The notes under the pieces are model-generated. The model was given only the letters and a program-made list of their open reading frames with translations, was not told the DNA's origin and did not search any database. From positions 1-5,953 of the forward strand of contig VERS01000157.1 in the NCBI GenBank assembly GCA_018882545.1: 5,953 bases of DNA, read 5' to 3'. Shown here in pieces: positions 5,373 through 5,953 of this stretch. Each line of letters opens with the position of its first letter. Positions within the stretch are counted from its first letter, which is position 1. The DNA comes from Mycobacterium sp. (GTDB lineage Bacteria; Actinomycetota; Actinomycetes; Mycobacteriales; Mycobacteriaceae). The position numbers and the translations under genes are program-made.

Positions 5373-5708
5373 CTAAGCCACCAGCCAGCGCGAAGTGATT
5401 TCGTGCACGATCCGGCGCTCGTTCTCACCGCGCCGCCACAGGGCGCGCAATTCGGGGATGAACGGTGCGCCAGTCAGCCCGTGCGACTCCAAATACGCCA
5501 GGGCATCCGCGTAGGCGTCGACGGCACGGTCAAACGGCTCGGCGCTGGCGCATCGGCAGGGCCACGGGTCGACGCAGCCACATGCAAGCGGAGGCAACCG
5601 GCGCGCAGCTTCACGCCGAAGGTGCGTAGCGGTTGCGGCGTTATGATGGGAGTTGGCGGCGGGCGCCGGGTTCATCTTCACGGTGACCCGGCGTTCGTTG
5701 TTTTGCAC
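5373..5708 (-). CDS. 111-residue protein with CxC-x5-CxC motif
   Basis: The start is a GTG that shares its first base with the stop codon of the preceding small gene (TAGTG), and the stop TAG directly abuts the ATG of the ATPase gene (TAGATG). Residues 42-53 read ACGCVDPWPCRC. The four Cys (43, 45, 51, 53) could bind one zinc or form a small metal knuckle. The C-terminal half (58-110) is helical: FDRAVDAYADALAYLESHG, then IPELRALWRRGENERRIVHEI. The N-terminal 30 residues are Asn/Ala/His-rich and probably disordered; an ATG at codon 12 is an alternative start. No named family is recognised. Tight coupling to the ATPase suggests a replication partner such as a loader or DNA-binding accessory, which is inference. 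Confidence 0.75.
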   Translation of the reverse strand: MQNNERRVTVKMNPAPAANSHHNAATATHLRREAARRLPPLACGCVDPWPCRCASAEPFDRAVDAYADALAYLESHGLTGAPFIPELRALWRRGENERRIVHEITSRWLVA

Positions 5709-5857
5709 TACACGTCACCGCCTGTGGGCGTGCGCAGGATCGCGGTGATCAGATCCCGTTGGGCGGGTGTGGCTTTTGGTGCGCGGTCAACGATCCGGCG
5801 CACTTCGATCCGAAGTACCGACGCGGAATCGGTGTTTGGTGTGAGGGATTGCTTCAC
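5708..5857 (-). CDS. 49-residue protein at the head of the replication cassette
   Basis: A GTG at 5857 preceded by AGGGAG (5865-5870 on the plus strand, 7-base spacer) opens a 49-residue frame whose TAG overlaps the next GTG by one base. The product starts MKQSLTPNTDSASV, has a basic helix LRIEVRRIVDRAPKATPAQRD, and ends in a short helix and GGDV. No Cys, membrane segment or known motif is present. The good ribosome binding site and the same TAGTG junction used at the helix-turn-helix/capsid boundary support it as a real gene. The function is unknown; the size and charge would suit a small nucleic-acid-binding protein. Confidence 0.62.
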   Translation of the reverse strand: MKQSLTPNTDSASVLRIEVRRIVDRAPKATPAQRDLITAILRTPTGGDV

Positions 5858-5953
5858 GAGGGTTCTCCCTGGGGAATAGGAAACTTCCCAGGGTCTCTCG
5901 ACCTCGGATGCAATGACGGCCGCCTAGAGGCAGGCCCCCCAACGATTCTAGCG
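5854..5953 (-). other. Right edge: leader region or 3' end of another coupled gene
   Basis: One minus-strand frame stays open from the window edge to a TGA at 5856-5854 that overlaps the GTG of the 49-residue gene as GTGA. It would encode a Pro/Arg-rich C-terminus ending in FPIPQGEPS. The overlap style matches the rest of the cassette, but a second frame is also open across this stretch, so openness alone means little over 95 bases. Alternatively the stretch is the promoter and leader of the cassette, since it contains the palindrome at 5867-5893. No integrase or repressor sequence is visible. Confidence 0.3.
5867..5893 (-). promoter_or_regulatory. Palindrome over the first ribosome binding site of the cassette
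   Basis: CCCTGGG (5867-5873) and CCCAGGG (5887-5893) form a perfect 7-base inverted repeat with a 13-base loop; two further A-T pairs can form if one base bulges. In the minus-strand transcript the downstream arm includes most of the AGGGAG ribosome binding site of the 49-residue gene, so the hairpin could hide it. As DNA it could equally be a repressor operator. Both roles are inferred from position. Confidence 0.4.

Noticed and set aside
5334..5879. Plus-strand open frame of 181 codons across the 111- and 49-residue genes
   Set aside because: It runs antisense to two minus-strand genes that have overlap junctions and a ribosome binding site; its product shows no recognisable motif.

Overview
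The base composition (strong G/C bias at third codon positions), frequent GTG starts, a DUF4352 lipoprotein, a DUF2510 membrane protein and a mycobacteriophage-like capsid point to an actinobacterium, most likely Mycobacterium or a close relative. This is inferred from protein style only. No rRNA, tRNA, CRISPR array, transposase or integrase is visible.

Left part (1-2216). A leftward gene cut by the window edge starts at 539. It encodes the N-terminus of a large Mrr-nuclease/helicase restriction enzyme of type ISP style. Rightward from 666 come a DUF2510 membrane protein whose N-terminus appears frameshifted, a possible helix-turn-helix remnant (1188-1322), a DUF4352 lipoprotein (1374) and a small Cys/Pro-rich secreted protein (1884). 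The last two are 18 bases apart, each with a clear ribosome binding site, and look like a two-gene unit. A strong inverted repeat (2241-2294) separates this part from the genes on the other strand.

Right part (2307-5857). All genes point left and form a very compact cassette. In transcription order they are a 49-aa protein, a 111-aa protein with a CxC-x5-CxC motif, a 409-aa RepA-like AAA/RecA-fold ATPase, an 86-aa protein, a 134-aa excisionase-type helix-turn-helix protein, a 300-aa HK97-fold major capsid protein and a 50-aa protein. Within each of the two blocks the junctions are TAGTG, TAGATG, GTGA or an 11-base overlap. The only gap is about 130 bases, after the ATPase gene. Three of these calls (the 49-aa and 50-aa genes, and the GTG start of the capsid gene) were found by reading the junctions.

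The most notable structure is a set of 9-base repeats based on TGTTACGTC inside the 3' end of the ATPase gene. They form two inverted tandem triplets plus single copies between them, and they encode a Val/Thr-rich tail using codons unusual for this genome. The arrangement looks like a replication origin embedded in its own initiator/helicase gene, comparable in concept to iterons within lambda O.

Interpretation (inference): the right part is the replication-plus-capsid segment of a small phage-like element or phage satellite. It carries its own capsid gene, but no terminase, portal, protease or tail gene is visible here. The restriction enzyme and the cell-envelope proteins next to it may be cargo that affects phage competition, or may be host genes; the element's ends are not visible, so this cannot be decided from the window.
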